Position numbers and translations under genes: made by a program. From NCBI RefSeq assembly GCF_000161455.1, contig NZ_CM000745.1, positions 1,340,063-1,404,062 of the forward strand: a stretch of DNA of 64,000 nucleotides, read 5' to 3'. Position 1 is the first letter of the stretch, and each line of letters begins with the position of its first letter. The DNA is from Bacillus pseudomycoides DSM 12442 (GTDB lineage Bacteria; Bacillota; Bacilli; Bacillales; Bacillaceae_G). The notes under the pieces were generated by a model. That model made no database searches. It was given only the letters and a program-made list of their open reading frames with translations, and had not been told where the DNA came from. Shown in pieces: positions 1-7,613 of the stretch.

Positions 1-596
1 ATTTTTCGCACTTCCCACATTGTTTGAAGGGGAAGTGGATACATGCCGTTTTGTGCGATTAGTTGTTGTATGTGCGTTGCTTTTGGTCTTCGCTTTTCCT
101 CTATTTGAATGAGTTTAGGATAGATGGAGAAGAAATACCCACGAATATGTTCTGGGCTTCCAGGAATTGTACAATCTTCAATGGTACGATCTTGAAGAAT
201 GAGCATTCCATTTTTCTTTAAGATACGTGAGGCCTCTTGTAAAAATTTCGGGATGTCTTGTAAATGATGGATAACAGCACGAGAAACCACAATATCAAAA
301 GTTTCATTAGCAAATGGCATATGGTGGGCATCACCATGAATAAATGAGATGTTTGGGACGGAAGCGCAATTTTCTGTTGCCGCTTGCAACATTTTTTTTG
401 AGAAATCGAAGCCGATGACTTTGCTAGCTCTCATAAGAGCCAGTTCTTTCGTATAAATACCACCACCGCAGCCGATATCAATTATGTTTTTACCACTTAC
501 ATCAATTATATTTTGAATCATTTCACACCAAGAGGAATCTGCTTTTCGCGTGGCGTAGGTGTACTTATTATGAGCATCATGAAAATTAATGGACAT
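1..596 (-). CDS. Class I SAM-dependent methyltransferase (partial, 3' end cut by window)
   Basis: The reverse-strand frame opens with ATG at 596 and runs off the left edge, so the C-terminus is missing. About 198 codons are visible. A glycine-rich SAM-binding loop (DIGCGGG, near residues 40-46) is followed by the acidic strand-2 end (GFDFS), an HGDAHHMPF stretch and an SRAVIHHL segment. This is the layout of Methyltransf_11 / UbiE-like small-molecule methyltransferases. The substrate cannot be told from this fold. A GGGAGG ribosome site lies just upstream of the ATG. The gene is divergent from the lipoprotein gene at 708. Family assignment is confident; a specific function is not. Confidence 0.85.
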   Translation of the reverse strand, partial: MSINFHDAHNKYTYATRKADSSWCEMIQNIIDVSGKNIIDIGCGGGIYTKELALMRASKVIGFDFSKKMLQAATENCASVPNISFIHGDAHHMPFANETFDIVVSRAVIHHLQDIPKFLQEASRILKKNGMLILQDRTIEDCTIPGSPEHIRGYFFSIYPKLIQIEEKRRPKATHIQQLIAQNGMYPLPLQTMWEVRK

Positions 597-707
597 GTGA
601 AAACCTCCCTTCGTATTTAGTATATCTTATTTCATCATACATAACGTTTTTGTTTCATTTTCAAGAACAATAAGCTTTTCTTATTGTTCTAGATAGGAGG
701 GAAAAAG

Positions 708-1559
708 TTGAAAAGAAAATGGATGTTTTTCTTACTATTTTTTTTATTAGCATCGTGTAGTCAAGTTGAACAAAAAAAGGAGAAAAAACAAGTAGAAGAG
801 ACGGTGAATCCTATGCAGGAAAGTATACAAGTAACAATTATACAAAAAGGAAATCTTGAAAAGGTTTTAAAGCAAGAGGAAGCAAAGAAAGTGGTAGATA
901 TTATTAATAAAGCTGAGAAACAACAAATAACAGGGGGTTTTGGAGAACCAGAGTACGAAATCCAAATTGAGAAAAACGGAAAGAAGAAAATATATCGTGC
1001 ATGGCTAAGAGGGGAATCTCGCCAAGGGTGGCTGCAGGATGAAAAAGAGACGTATATGCTTACAAAATCTGATACAGAGCAACTTTTATCTATACTTCCA
1101 GGTGCTACTGAGCAACAAAATGATGATACAAAAGTGAACGCTTTAATAGAAGTGACAAAAAAGGACATGCAAATTACTGCTTTTCATATTAAAACAGATG
1201 AGAAAAAAATAAAATACACAGTATTTTATACAATCTCGGATTCTTTATATAAAACTTTAGAAAAAGAAGGGGAGTATTATTTTCAATTGATCTTTCCTGA
1301 AAAAATGCAACAGGTAGTCGGAAAGAAAATGAGTGAAACTATTGCAGGAGAAAAAGTTAGAGAAGGATATAAACAATATGAAGTGAATCTTACTGTACCT
1401 ATAGAGGGGGCATCAACTTCCCAGTTAAAAGCATTAGAAACTTATTATGATCATTATGATTTACAAGTATTGAATCATAAAAAAGAAAAAGTAGGTACGT
1501 TTCAAAATATTATTCAAATTGTAAAAGAGTATGGTGAAAAAATGAATTTGCAAAGATAG
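708..1559 (+). CDS. Putative lipoprotein, unknown function
   Basis: 283 residues with a lipoprotein signal peptide: a basic start (MKRK), a hydrophobic stretch and a lipobox LASC with Cys17, followed by a lysine/glutamate-rich linker. The mature protein should be lipid-anchored on the outer face of the membrane. The rest is a charged, beta-rich looking region with no catalytic motif I recognise. Start ATG at 708 has AGGAGGG about ten bases upstream. It ends at a strong convergent terminator shared with the small gene at 1613. It resembles conserved hypothetical lipoproteins of the B. cereus group; no function is proposed. Confidence 0.8.
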   Translation: MKRKWMFFLLFFLLASCSQVEQKKEKKQVEETVNPMQESIQVTIIQKGNLEKVLKQEEAKKVVDIINKAEKQQITGGFGEPEYEIQIEKNGKKKIYRAWLRGESRQGWLQDEKETYMLTKSDTEQLLSILPGATEQQNDDTKVNALIEVTKKDMQITAFHIKTDEKKIKYTVFYTISDSLYKTLEKEGEYYFQLIFPEKMQQVVGKKMSETIAGEKVREGYKQYEVNLTVPIEGASTSQLKALETYYDHYDLQVLNHKKEKVGTFQNIIQIVKEYGEKMNLQR

Positions 1560-1582
1560 TCAAAAACTTTCCTAGGAAATGA

Positions 1583-1614
1583 TAATAGAGTGAACCTAAA
1601 AGGTTCACTCTATT
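1583..1614. terminator. Bidirectional terminator
   Basis: Perfect inverted repeat (AATAGAGTGAACCT / AGGTTCACTCTATT) with a three-base loop and T-rich flanks, lying between two convergent genes. Confidence 0.85.
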
Positions 1615-1810
1615 ATTTTGTTTTGGTAGACGGCTCATTTAACGATTTTCGTGTAATAAGATAGGAAATCATAAGAGCAGAAAGAATAATAAGAATAATA
1701 AAGAGATGCTTTGGTAACAAATCTAATAGTAAGACATAGCCAACTGTATAAAAGATTAATGCCGAAGCTAAAAAAGAAAGGGCACTAATCATGAAAGATT
1801 GTAATCTCAT
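1613..1810 (-). CDS. Small two-helix membrane protein
   Basis: 65 residues. Two hydrophobic segments (about 7-28 and 34-51) are followed by a short basic, hydrophilic tail, so this is a small integral membrane protein. AGGAGG precedes the ATG on the reverse strand. It is convergent with the lipoprotein gene. No family assignment is possible by eye. Confidence 0.65.
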   Translation of the reverse strand: MRLQSFMISALSFLASALIFYTVGYVLLLDLLPKHLFIILIILSALMISYLITRKSLNEPSTKTK

Positions 1811-1893
1811 TTTTGTCTACCTCCTTTCGTTATTAGTTTTGGCTAAAATTGGATGAAATAAACGTCATTTTTAATAATTGAACACGCTCTACA

Positions 1894-1941
1894 AAAAAAG
1901 AAATAAGCTATCCAAAATTTTGGTTAGCTTATTTCTTTTTT
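1894..1941. terminator. Long hairpin with A/T tails upstream of hmp
   Basis: Sixteen-base arms (AAAAAGAAATAAGCTA / TAGCTTATTTCTTTTT) around a short loop, with A-run and T-run flanks. It can act as a rho-independent terminator in either direction and insulates hmp from upstream transcription. Confidence 0.6.
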
Positions 1942-2042
1942 GGAAAAATATAAAGGTGTATATTTAATTCGTTAGTTTAGTAACAAATAGCGGGATAAAT
2001 CTAAATCGTTCATATATTTTTCACAAAAACACCATGTTTATA

Positions 2043-2056
2043 GTGATTAAAATCAC
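2043..2056. promoter_or_regulatory. Crp/Fnr-type palindrome upstream of hmp
   Basis: GTGATTAAAATCAC is a perfect GTGA-N6-TCAC palindrome centred about 70 bases before the hmp start. This is the half-site geometry bound by CRP-type proteins. A Crp/Fnr-family gene with a CRP-like recognition helix lies immediately downstream of hmp. That the two interact is inference. Confidence 0.5.
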
Positions 2057-2118
2057 AACCTTCCATTTTGGCTTCGTTTACAATAACAATAGACAAGGAA
2101 ATAGAGGAGTGGGATACA

Positions 2119-3327
2119 ATGTTAAGTGAAAAAACAATGGAAATTGTAAAATCAACAGTACCATTATTACAAGAAAAAGGTGTTGAAATTACGACACGCT
2201 TTTATCAAATTATGTTCTCGGAACATCCAGAATTATTAAATATTTTCAACCATACAAATCAGAAAAAAGGAAGACAGCAACAGGCTTTAGCAAGCGCAGT
2301 GTATGCAGCAGCAACGTATATTGATAATTTAGAAGTTATTATTCCTGTTGTAAAACAAATTGCTCATAAACATAGAAGTTTAGGAATTAAAGCTGAACAC
2401 TATCCAATTGTAGGGAAATGTTTACTACAAGCAATTAAAGAGGTTGCAGAAGCACCACAAGAAGTGTTAGATGCTTGGGGAGAAGCGTATGGTGTAATTG
2501 CTGATGCATTTATTAGTGTCGAAGCAGGAATGTATGAAGAGGCAGCGGAAAAAGAAGGTGGATGGAAAGATTTCCGTAACTTTATCGTTGTAAAAAAAGA
2601 GAAAGAGAGCGACGTAATCACATCATTTTATTTAAAACCAGAAGATGGAGGGAAGCTATCTTCATTCTTACCTGGTCAATATGTAACGATCCAATTAAAT
2701 ATAGAGGGTGAAACATATACACATAATCGTCAATACAGCTTATCAGATGCTTCTGGCAAAGACTATTATCGTATTAGTGTAAAACGAGAAACAGCTACAG
2801 AGACACCGGATGGAAAGATATCTAATTATTTACATGATCACATCCAAGAAGGAGATATTCTTCCATTAAGTGCACCAGCAGGAGATTTCGTATTAGATAT
2901 GGATTCAAACTTACCGGTTGTGTTAATCAGTGGCGGTGTTGGTATTACGCCGATGATGAGTATGTTAAATACATTAATTGAGCAAGCTTCAAATCGTAAG
3001 GTATACTTTATTCACGCAGCATTAAATAGCAATGTGCATGCGATGAAAGAGTATGTACAGCAAGTAGCGAGCGACTATGAACAAGTAGAAGCATACACTT
3101 GTTACTCTTCGCCAACAGAACAAGACCTACAAATGAAAAACTTTGATAAAGAAGGTTTTATTGATTTAGATTGGCTGCAATCTATCATTCCTACGTCTGA
3201 AGCAGAATTTTACTTCTGTGGCCCGGTACCATTTATGAAGCATATTAATGCGGCTTTAGTAGAATGGGGAGTTTCACCTGAACACATTCATTATGAATTT
3301 TTCGGACCGGCAGCAAGCTTATCATAA
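2119..3327 (+). CDS. hmp: Flavohemoglobin (nitric oxide dioxygenase)
   Basis: 402 residues. It oxidises nitric oxide to nitrate using O2 and NAD(P)H in the cytosol, protecting against nitrosative stress. The N-terminal globin domain (about 1-138) carries Tyr29 (B10) and proximal His85 in the IAHKH motif. The FAD domain shows RQYSL, and the NAD domain shows GGVGITPMMSM. The reading frame is open further upstream, but ATG 2119 is chosen because GAGGAGTGGG sits just before it and the protein then starts MLSEKT as in the family. Regulation may involve the GTGA-N6-TCAC palindrome at 2043-2056. ResDE, encoded at 30.7-33.2 kb, controls hmp in B. subtilis; a direct link is not visible here. Confidence 0.96.
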   Translation: MLSEKTMEIVKSTVPLLQEKGVEITTRFYQIMFSEHPELLNIFNHTNQKKGRQQQALASAVYAAATYIDNLEVIIPVVKQIAHKHRSLGIKAEHYPIVGKCLLQAIKEVAEAPQEVLDAWGEAYGVIADAFISVEAGMYEEAAEKEGGWKDFRNFIVVKKEKESDVITSFYLKPEDGGKLSSFLPGQYVTIQLNIEGETYTHNRQYSLSDASGKDYYRISVKRETATETPDGKISNYLHDHIQEGDILPLSAPAGDFVLDMDSNLPVVLISGGVGITPMMSMLNTLIEQASNRKVYFIHAALNSNVHAMKEYVQQVASDYEQVEAYTCYSSPTEQDLQMKNFDKEGFIDLDWLQSIIPTSEAEFYFCGPVPFMKHINAALVEWGVSPEHIHYEFFGPAASLS

Positions 3328-3333
3328 GGCAAA

Positions 3334-3369
3334 CAAAAAAAACGAGGTGTTAGTTTACCTCGTTTTTTG
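3334..3369. terminator. Bidirectional terminator between hmp and crp/fnr gene
   Basis: AAACGAGGT / ACCTCGTTT stem with A-run before and T-run after. It covers the last codons of the convergent regulator gene. Confidence 0.85.
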
Positions 3370-3913
3370 TTTGTTCTCGTAACAAGCGATTTACTGTTTC
3401 ACGGCGTACACCGATAAGTTGGCCAATTTCTGTTTGTGTTAATATTTCATAAATGGGAATTTCTCCTAAATAGAGTGCGAACCACTCTTGTAGACGGTGG
3501 AGACGTTCTTTTGGAGAAACAGTTGTTAATTGATCGATTCGTTGCTGCATCATTCGCAATTTCGTTTGTAGTTGCATGGCGATGTCAGCATATAATTCTG
3601 GATTCTCCTGTAGTTTTTCGTACCATGTATTACATACAATGGGCTGGACCTCTGTCTTAATTAAAGCGATGGCTGTACCATGATATTCTTTCGGTGAAAT
3701 TAAAGAATGGTGAGGAATTGTCTCACCAGGAACGATAATATTAAATAAAAATGGCGTTCCGTCTTCTTGTAACCGAACGACCTTTAATAGACCAGTTTTA
3801 ATAAAATATAAAGGTCCTTCTTCACCTTGACGAAATAGTATATCCCCTTTATGTAGAATCAATGTTAGCACCCCATTATTTAGTTCTATTAGTTTATTGT
3901 AAGTGATATACAT
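3350..3913 (-). CDS. Crp/Fnr family transcriptional regulator, short form
   Basis: 187 residues from the first ATG. The cyclic-nucleotide-binding-like beta roll is recognisable (HKGDILFRQGEEGPLYFIKTG), followed by a dimerisation helix (about 118-140) and a helix-turn-helix with recognition helix RRETVNRLLRE. That R-E-T-V-x-R pattern is the one CRP uses to read GTGA. There are no cysteines in an FNR-type cluster arrangement. The protein stops directly after the recognition helix, so the usual wing is missing, and the N-terminus is short for the family (~220-230 residues). ATG 3913 has no clear ribosome site; TTG 3862 follows GGGGTG and is a good alternative (170 residues). A dispersed repeat begins about 30 bases upstream. 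Confidence 0.8.
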   Translation of the reverse strand: MYITYNKLIELNNGVLTLILHKGDILFRQGEEGPLYFIKTGLLKVVRLQEDGTPFLFNIIVPGETIPHHSLISPKEYHGTAIALIKTEVQPIVCNTWYEKLQENPELYADIAMQLQTKLRMMQQRIDQLTTVSPKERLHRLQEWFALYLGEIPIYEILTQTEIGQLIGVRRETVNRLLREQTKNEVN

Positions 3914-3944
3914 ATAAATTTAAATACAAAAGGTGATGTATATA

Positions 3945-4125
3945 TCCATTTTGATTTTCCAATATATAAATCGTTGCTATGAAGAACAAAATGTGACTGC
4001 ACTCGTTTTTCTCTTTGCTTTCACTTGGTATGGGGCAAGAAGAGGGGCTGATTGCTTCTATGCATAGTCGGATGATCTCTCTCACTTACAAAGAAAGGTT
4101 TTATGTCAGTTTTTCAATTTGTATT
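3945..4125 (+). repeat. Dispersed hairpin repeat, copy 1
   Basis: About 180 bases matching five other stretches in this window (17350, 22111, 33425, 57740, 57926). Shared blocks include TTTTCACTTGGCATGGGGC and a hairpin around TTCTATGCAT followed by GGTCGGATGCTCTC. In this copy the stem bases GACC/GGTC have become GATT/AGTC, a paired change. Probably one of the bcr-type repeats of the B. cereus group; which one I cannot say. Confidence 0.75.
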
Positions 4126-4165
4126 TATATTGTTATAAACAGCAATTTTATTGACGAAACGTATG

Positions 4166-4199
4166 CTATTACAGTAGTATACTATTTAGTGTGTAATAG
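4166..4199. promoter_or_regulatory. Inverted repeat in the promoter region of the 4236 gene
   Basis: CTATTACA and TGTAATAG form an inverted pair flanking a 10-base palindrome TAGTATACTA (4175-4184). A TTGACG -35-like box lies at 4151-4156. This looks like an operator over a promoter; the regulator is unknown. Confidence 0.35.
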
Positions 4200-4235
4200 T
4201 ACTAGCAATGAATACGCTGTAGGGGGTTTAGTATA

Positions 4236-4460
4236 TTGTTAGATGCGAAAATGACTGATATGAAAATTCCAGCTAATGCTGTCATACATGTGGAAGAGAT
4301 GAAAGGTGGAGTCGTTCTATCAGTTGAAATAGATGGTCAAATTATTTATACAATGGCTTATGACGAAGAAACGGATAGCTACGCTGAATTGTATGATAGA
4401 AATGATAAACGAGCACGTCAAGTCCATGAAGATTTTATGGGGTGGTCACTCCTTCACTAA
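4236..4460 (+). CDS. Small conserved-type hypothetical protein
   Basis: 74 residues, soluble and acidic, ending GWSLLH. TTG 4236 is taken as start because AGGGGG lies nine bases upstream; ATG 4251 is an alternative. A clear terminator follows, so the gene is probably a single transcription unit. No domain recognised. Confidence 0.6.
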   Translation: MLDAKMTDMKIPANAVIHVEEMKGGVVLSVEIDGQIIYTMAYDEETDSYAELYDRNDKRARQVHEDFMGWSLLH

Positions 4461-4487
4461 AAGATGTCAATATGACATCTTTTTTTT
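4459..4487 (+). terminator. Terminator
   Basis: AAAAGATGTCA / TGACATCTTTT stem with three-base loop and T-run. Confidence 0.85.
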
Positions 4488-4634
4488 GTTGAATCGATTG
4501 ATTATACGAATTTATGTAATAAATAGATAAAGTTTGTAATAATTGATTTTGCATTGTTAGCATATTGTAAAGGCAAAGTGTCTTTTTTTTCGCTATCATA
4601 GGGGTAACAGCCCAGCTATAGGAGTGTGATCACC

Positions 4635-4727
4635 ATGGACAAATTACATGTTTCAAATTTGATGTTGTTGTGTGTGTGTACAGTATTATGTTTTATTTTA
4701 GGGATGTTTTTGTATTCCTGCGTATGA
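4635..4727 (+). CDS. Tiny single-span membrane peptide (30 residues)
   Basis: ATG 4635 follows AGGAG at proper distance and reads 30 codons to TGA. After a seven-residue polar start, almost the whole peptide is one hydrophobic segment with four cysteines (positions 13, 15, 19 and 29). It is preceded and followed by non-coding sequence. It could be a regulatory or toxin-like membrane peptide, or a chance ORF; no homology is claimed. Confidence 0.4.
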   Translation: MDKLHVSNLMLLCVCTVLCFILGMFLYSCV

Positions 4728-4752
4728 AAAAACGCATTCTAAAAAGAACGCG

Positions 4753-5553
4753 TTAGAGGAAAGAACTGATAATCAGTTTGGTTCCAAGAATAATTAATGT
4801 GATACGCAATAAATTGATAATCGCATTACCGCTTAATTTTGTATTAATGTAAGCTCCGATTTTCCCGCCAATCCAAGCGCCAGGAATAAGAATCAATGCA
4901 TAAATCCAGCTTACATTGCCAAGAGAAATATGAGTCAAAGAACTTACAATTGCTGATAAAAAGACAATAAACATTGAAGTTGCAACAGCAATTTGTGCAG
5001 GGAATGCAAAAAGAAGCATCATTGCTGGAACGAGCAATACACCGCCACCAATTCCAAATAATCCAGATATGAAACCAACTACAAATGCGATAATAATCGA
5101 AAGAAACGGTGGGAATTGATAATAAACGGTTTTACCTTCAGAATCCGTGAAAGATCGTTTAATAACAGTTGCATTTGAGAGGGAAAGAGGTTTCAATTTA
5201 TCACGTAACAAGAGAAGGATAGATACAAAAATAAGGAAAATTCCAAAATATAAAGAGAAAGAATCCTGATTCAAAAATTTGTTTGCCCACGATCCAATAA
5301 TCCCTCCAGGACCGCTCCCTATAAATAAAATAAGTCCACTTTTATAATCTACTCGCTTATGTTTCATATAAGTAAGAGTAGAGGAGAGACCAGTGAAAAC
5401 TACGGTCACAATTGATGTTCCAACTGCGAGTTGTGGTGATAAACTATGCAGTCCAATTAGTAAAGGGACGATGATAATTCCTCCGCCAAGTCCTACTAGG
5501 CTTCCGACTGTTCCTGCGATTAATCCAATGAAAAGTAACATGATATATTCCAA
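4753..5553 (-). CDS. TauE/SafE family membrane exporter (DUF81)
   Basis: 266 residues with about eight membrane segments arranged as two related halves. Each half begins with the family's glycine-rich helix: GSLVGLGGGIIIVP near the N-terminus and GLFGIGGGVLLVP in the middle. The family exports small organic or sulfur anions such as sulfite or sulfoacetate; the substrate here is unknown. The start is set at TTG 5553 because GAGGAG lies nine bases upstream; an upstream ATG in frame has no ribosome site. Monocistronic on the reverse strand. Confidence 0.85.
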   Translation of the reverse strand: MEYIMLLFIGLIAGTVGSLVGLGGGIIIVPLLIGLHSLSPQLAVGTSIVTVVFTGLSSTLTYMKHKRVDYKSGLILFIGSGPGGIIGSWANKFLNQDSFSLYFGIFLIFVSILLLLRDKLKPLSLSNATVIKRSFTDSEGKTVYYQFPPFLSIIIAFVVGFISGLFGIGGGVLLVPAMMLLFAFPAQIAVATSMFIVFLSAIVSSLTHISLGNVSWIYALILIPGAWIGGKIGAYINTKLSGNAIINLLRITLIILGTKLIISSFL

Positions 5554-5627
5554 AATTGCCAACTCCTCTGTATAACTAATCCAACATTCATTATACACAC
5601 TTTTTGAAAAGAAATAAGATTGTTCAC

Positions 5628-5668
5628 AAAAAAGTCGTCTTCCTAGAAAAATAAGGAAGACGACTTTT
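5628..5668. terminator. Bidirectional terminator, end of pit
   Basis: AAAAGTCGTCTTCCT / AGGAAGACGACTTTT arms of fifteen bases around a nine-base loop, directly after the pit stop codon. Confidence 0.85.
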
Positions 5669-5670
5669 GA

Positions 5671-6675
5671 TTAGAAAATTAAATGTAATAGATAATAGAA
5701 TAGAGCAGCTAATGAAGCTGAAATTGGAAGTGTAATCACCCAGGTAATTAACATGCGCTTTGCAGTTCCCCATTTTACACCTTTTACACGATGTGAAGCA
5801 CCTACCCCTAAAATAGAAGAAGAGATAACGTGCGTTGTACTAACTGGTAAATGAATAAATGTTGCTCCGAAAATGACAAGAGATGATGATAAATCAGCAG
5901 CTACACCGTTTACAGGACGAATTTTCATAATTTGTCCCCCAACAGTTTTAATAATTTTCCATCCACCGACAGAAGTACCAAGACCCATTGCAAGAGCACA
6001 TGAGAATTGAACCCATAAAGGAATATCTCCAGAATTATGAAGGCCATTTGTCATTAATGCCATTGTAATAATACCCATTGCTTTTTGAGCATCGTTTGTA
6101 CCATGTGTATAAGCTTGTAGTGCTGCGGTAAACACTTGGAATAAACGGAAGTTTTGATTCGTTTTCGTTAAATTAAAGTTTTTAAAGACAACTTTAAAAA
6201 TACTATACACGATAAAACCAATAACAAATGCAACGATTGGTGAAATAATTAAAGCTTCAATAATTTTAATAAATCCTTTGAAATTAATTGCACTTAGACC
6301 AGCAGCAGCAATTGCAGCACCTGCGATTGCACCAATAATTGCATGCGAAGAACTACTTGGGATTCCATAGTACCAAGTAATTAAGTTCCAAACAATTGCA
6401 GCAAGCAGAGCGGCTAAAATAACATATGATCCATGTTCTAAAGCAAAAGGATCAACAATGTCTTTTGTAATTGTTTTTGCTACACCTGTAAATGTCATTG
6501 CACCTAAAAAGTTCATAATAGCTGCCATGATAATGGCTTGTCGTGGCTTCAAAGCTTTGGTAGAAACAGCTGTCGCAATGGCGTTCGCTGTGTCATGGAA
6601 TCCATTAATAAAGTCGAAAGCTAAAGCACAAATGACTATTAAAACAGTTAAAATCAAGACTGTATCCATGATCAA
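5671..6675 (-). CDS. pit: PiT-family inorganic phosphate transporter
   Basis: 334 residues, polytopic membrane protein that couples phosphate (usually as metal-phosphate) uptake to protons or sodium. Both family signatures are visible: GFHDTANAIA near residue 24 in the first half and GTNDAQKAMG near residue 192 in the second. It follows ykaA with a five-base gap, so the two are one operon. In this pairing the DUF47 protein is thought to modulate the transporter. Confidence 0.95.
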   Translation of the reverse strand: MIMDTVLILTVLIVICALAFDFINGFHDTANAIATAVSTKALKPRQAIIMAAIMNFLGAMTFTGVAKTITKDIVDPFALEHGSYVILAALLAAIVWNLITWYYGIPSSSSHAIIGAIAGAAIAAAGLSAINFKGFIKIIEALIISPIVAFVIGFIVYSIFKVVFKNFNLTKTNQNFRLFQVFTAALQAYTHGTNDAQKAMGIITMALMTNGLHNSGDIPLWVQFSCALAMGLGTSVGGWKIIKTVGGQIMKIRPVNGVAADLSSSLVIFGATFIHLPVSTTHVISSSILGVGASHRVKGVKWGTAKRMLITWVITLPISASLAALFYYLLHLIF

Positions 6676-6680
6676 ACTCC

Positions 6681-7301
6681 TTACGCGTTCTTCATAATAA
6701 TTGTTTCTAATACGTTTGCAACGCTTTGACAGCTATCAGCAACTTCTTCTAGCTCTTCATAAATCTCTTTGAATTGAATGATCTTGATCGGATCTTTTTC
6801 ACGAGAGAATAAATGTTTAATGGCGTGACGACGAATATCATCACACTGTGATTCGTAATCCTTAATTTTAATTGCATTTGTGCGAATGTCCACTAATTTC
6901 TTATTCGACATAAGTTCAACGGAATTTGCAATTTCAATCGCACATTGATTAATTGCCTCCACAAATTTAATCATGTATTCATCTGCCTCTGTAATAGAAT
7001 ACATTTCGAATAAACCTGCACTGTGGTCTAATCCGTCTAGTACATCATCCATGCTCATTGCAAGTTGCAGGATGTCTTCACGTTCAATAGGAGTAATAAA
7101 CGCTTTGTTTAGCTCCATAATGATTTCATGAATAAATGAATCACCTTTTGACTCATATTCTTTCATGCGCATAGAAAATTCTTTTAAATCGCTAGCATTT
7201 TTAATTTTATACTCCACGAAAAATTGCGCGCCTTCTTTTAAATTTTCAGAAACATTCATTAACATTTCAGAAAATTTATCTTTTTTAGATTTAAATACCA
7301 T
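6681..7301 (-). CDS. ykaA: DUF47 family protein, Pit accessory factor
   Basis: 206 residues, almost all alpha-helical and charged, with the PhoU-like DUF47 pattern (KKDKF at the start, then repeated helices with acidic residues, GDSFIHEI and DVLDGLDHS). Start ATG 7301 is preceded by GTGGGGG; the frame is open 20 codons further up but without a ribosome site, and the chosen length equals the family norm (~205). Soluble cytosolic protein encoded directly upstream of pit. Confidence 0.92.
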   Translation of the reverse strand: MVFKSKKDKFSEMLMNVSENLKEGAQFFVEYKIKNASDLKEFSMRMKEYESKGDSFIHEIIMELNKAFITPIEREDILQLAMSMDDVLDGLDHSAGLFEMYSITEADEYMIKFVEAINQCAIEIANSVELMSNKKLVDIRTNAIKIKDYESQCDDIRRHAIKHLFSREKDPIKIIQFKEIYEELEEVADSCQSVANVLETIIMKNA

Positions 7302-7613
7302 TATTGTTACCCCCACGAAAAGTAATATATGTAAAATATATTGGCTAGTCAATTCTAACAAAAAACTGTCGGTTTTTAAAACATTTTATCGAAAAGTTTA
7401 CAAAAACTTAACATAATACATATTGATGCATTAATAATATTAATAACGACTAATGAATATCTTACTTGTAGAATGTCCTTTTCTTGCAAAAAGTATGAAT
7501 GAGAAAGAAATACTTTACACTTGAAGAACTATTACGTTATTATAATAAATTCAAAAGGAGGGAGTTTCTTCCTTTTCCTGATGAAAGTGTAAATAAATGA
7601 AGGAAGTGAATAA
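7302..7613. other. 312-base intergenic region
   Basis: AT-rich divergent promoter region between ykaA and the penicillin-binding protein gene. Apart from AAAGGAGGG at about 7556 and a second, nearer ribosome site before 7614, I see no conserved element, repeat or RNA gene. Confidence 0.4.
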
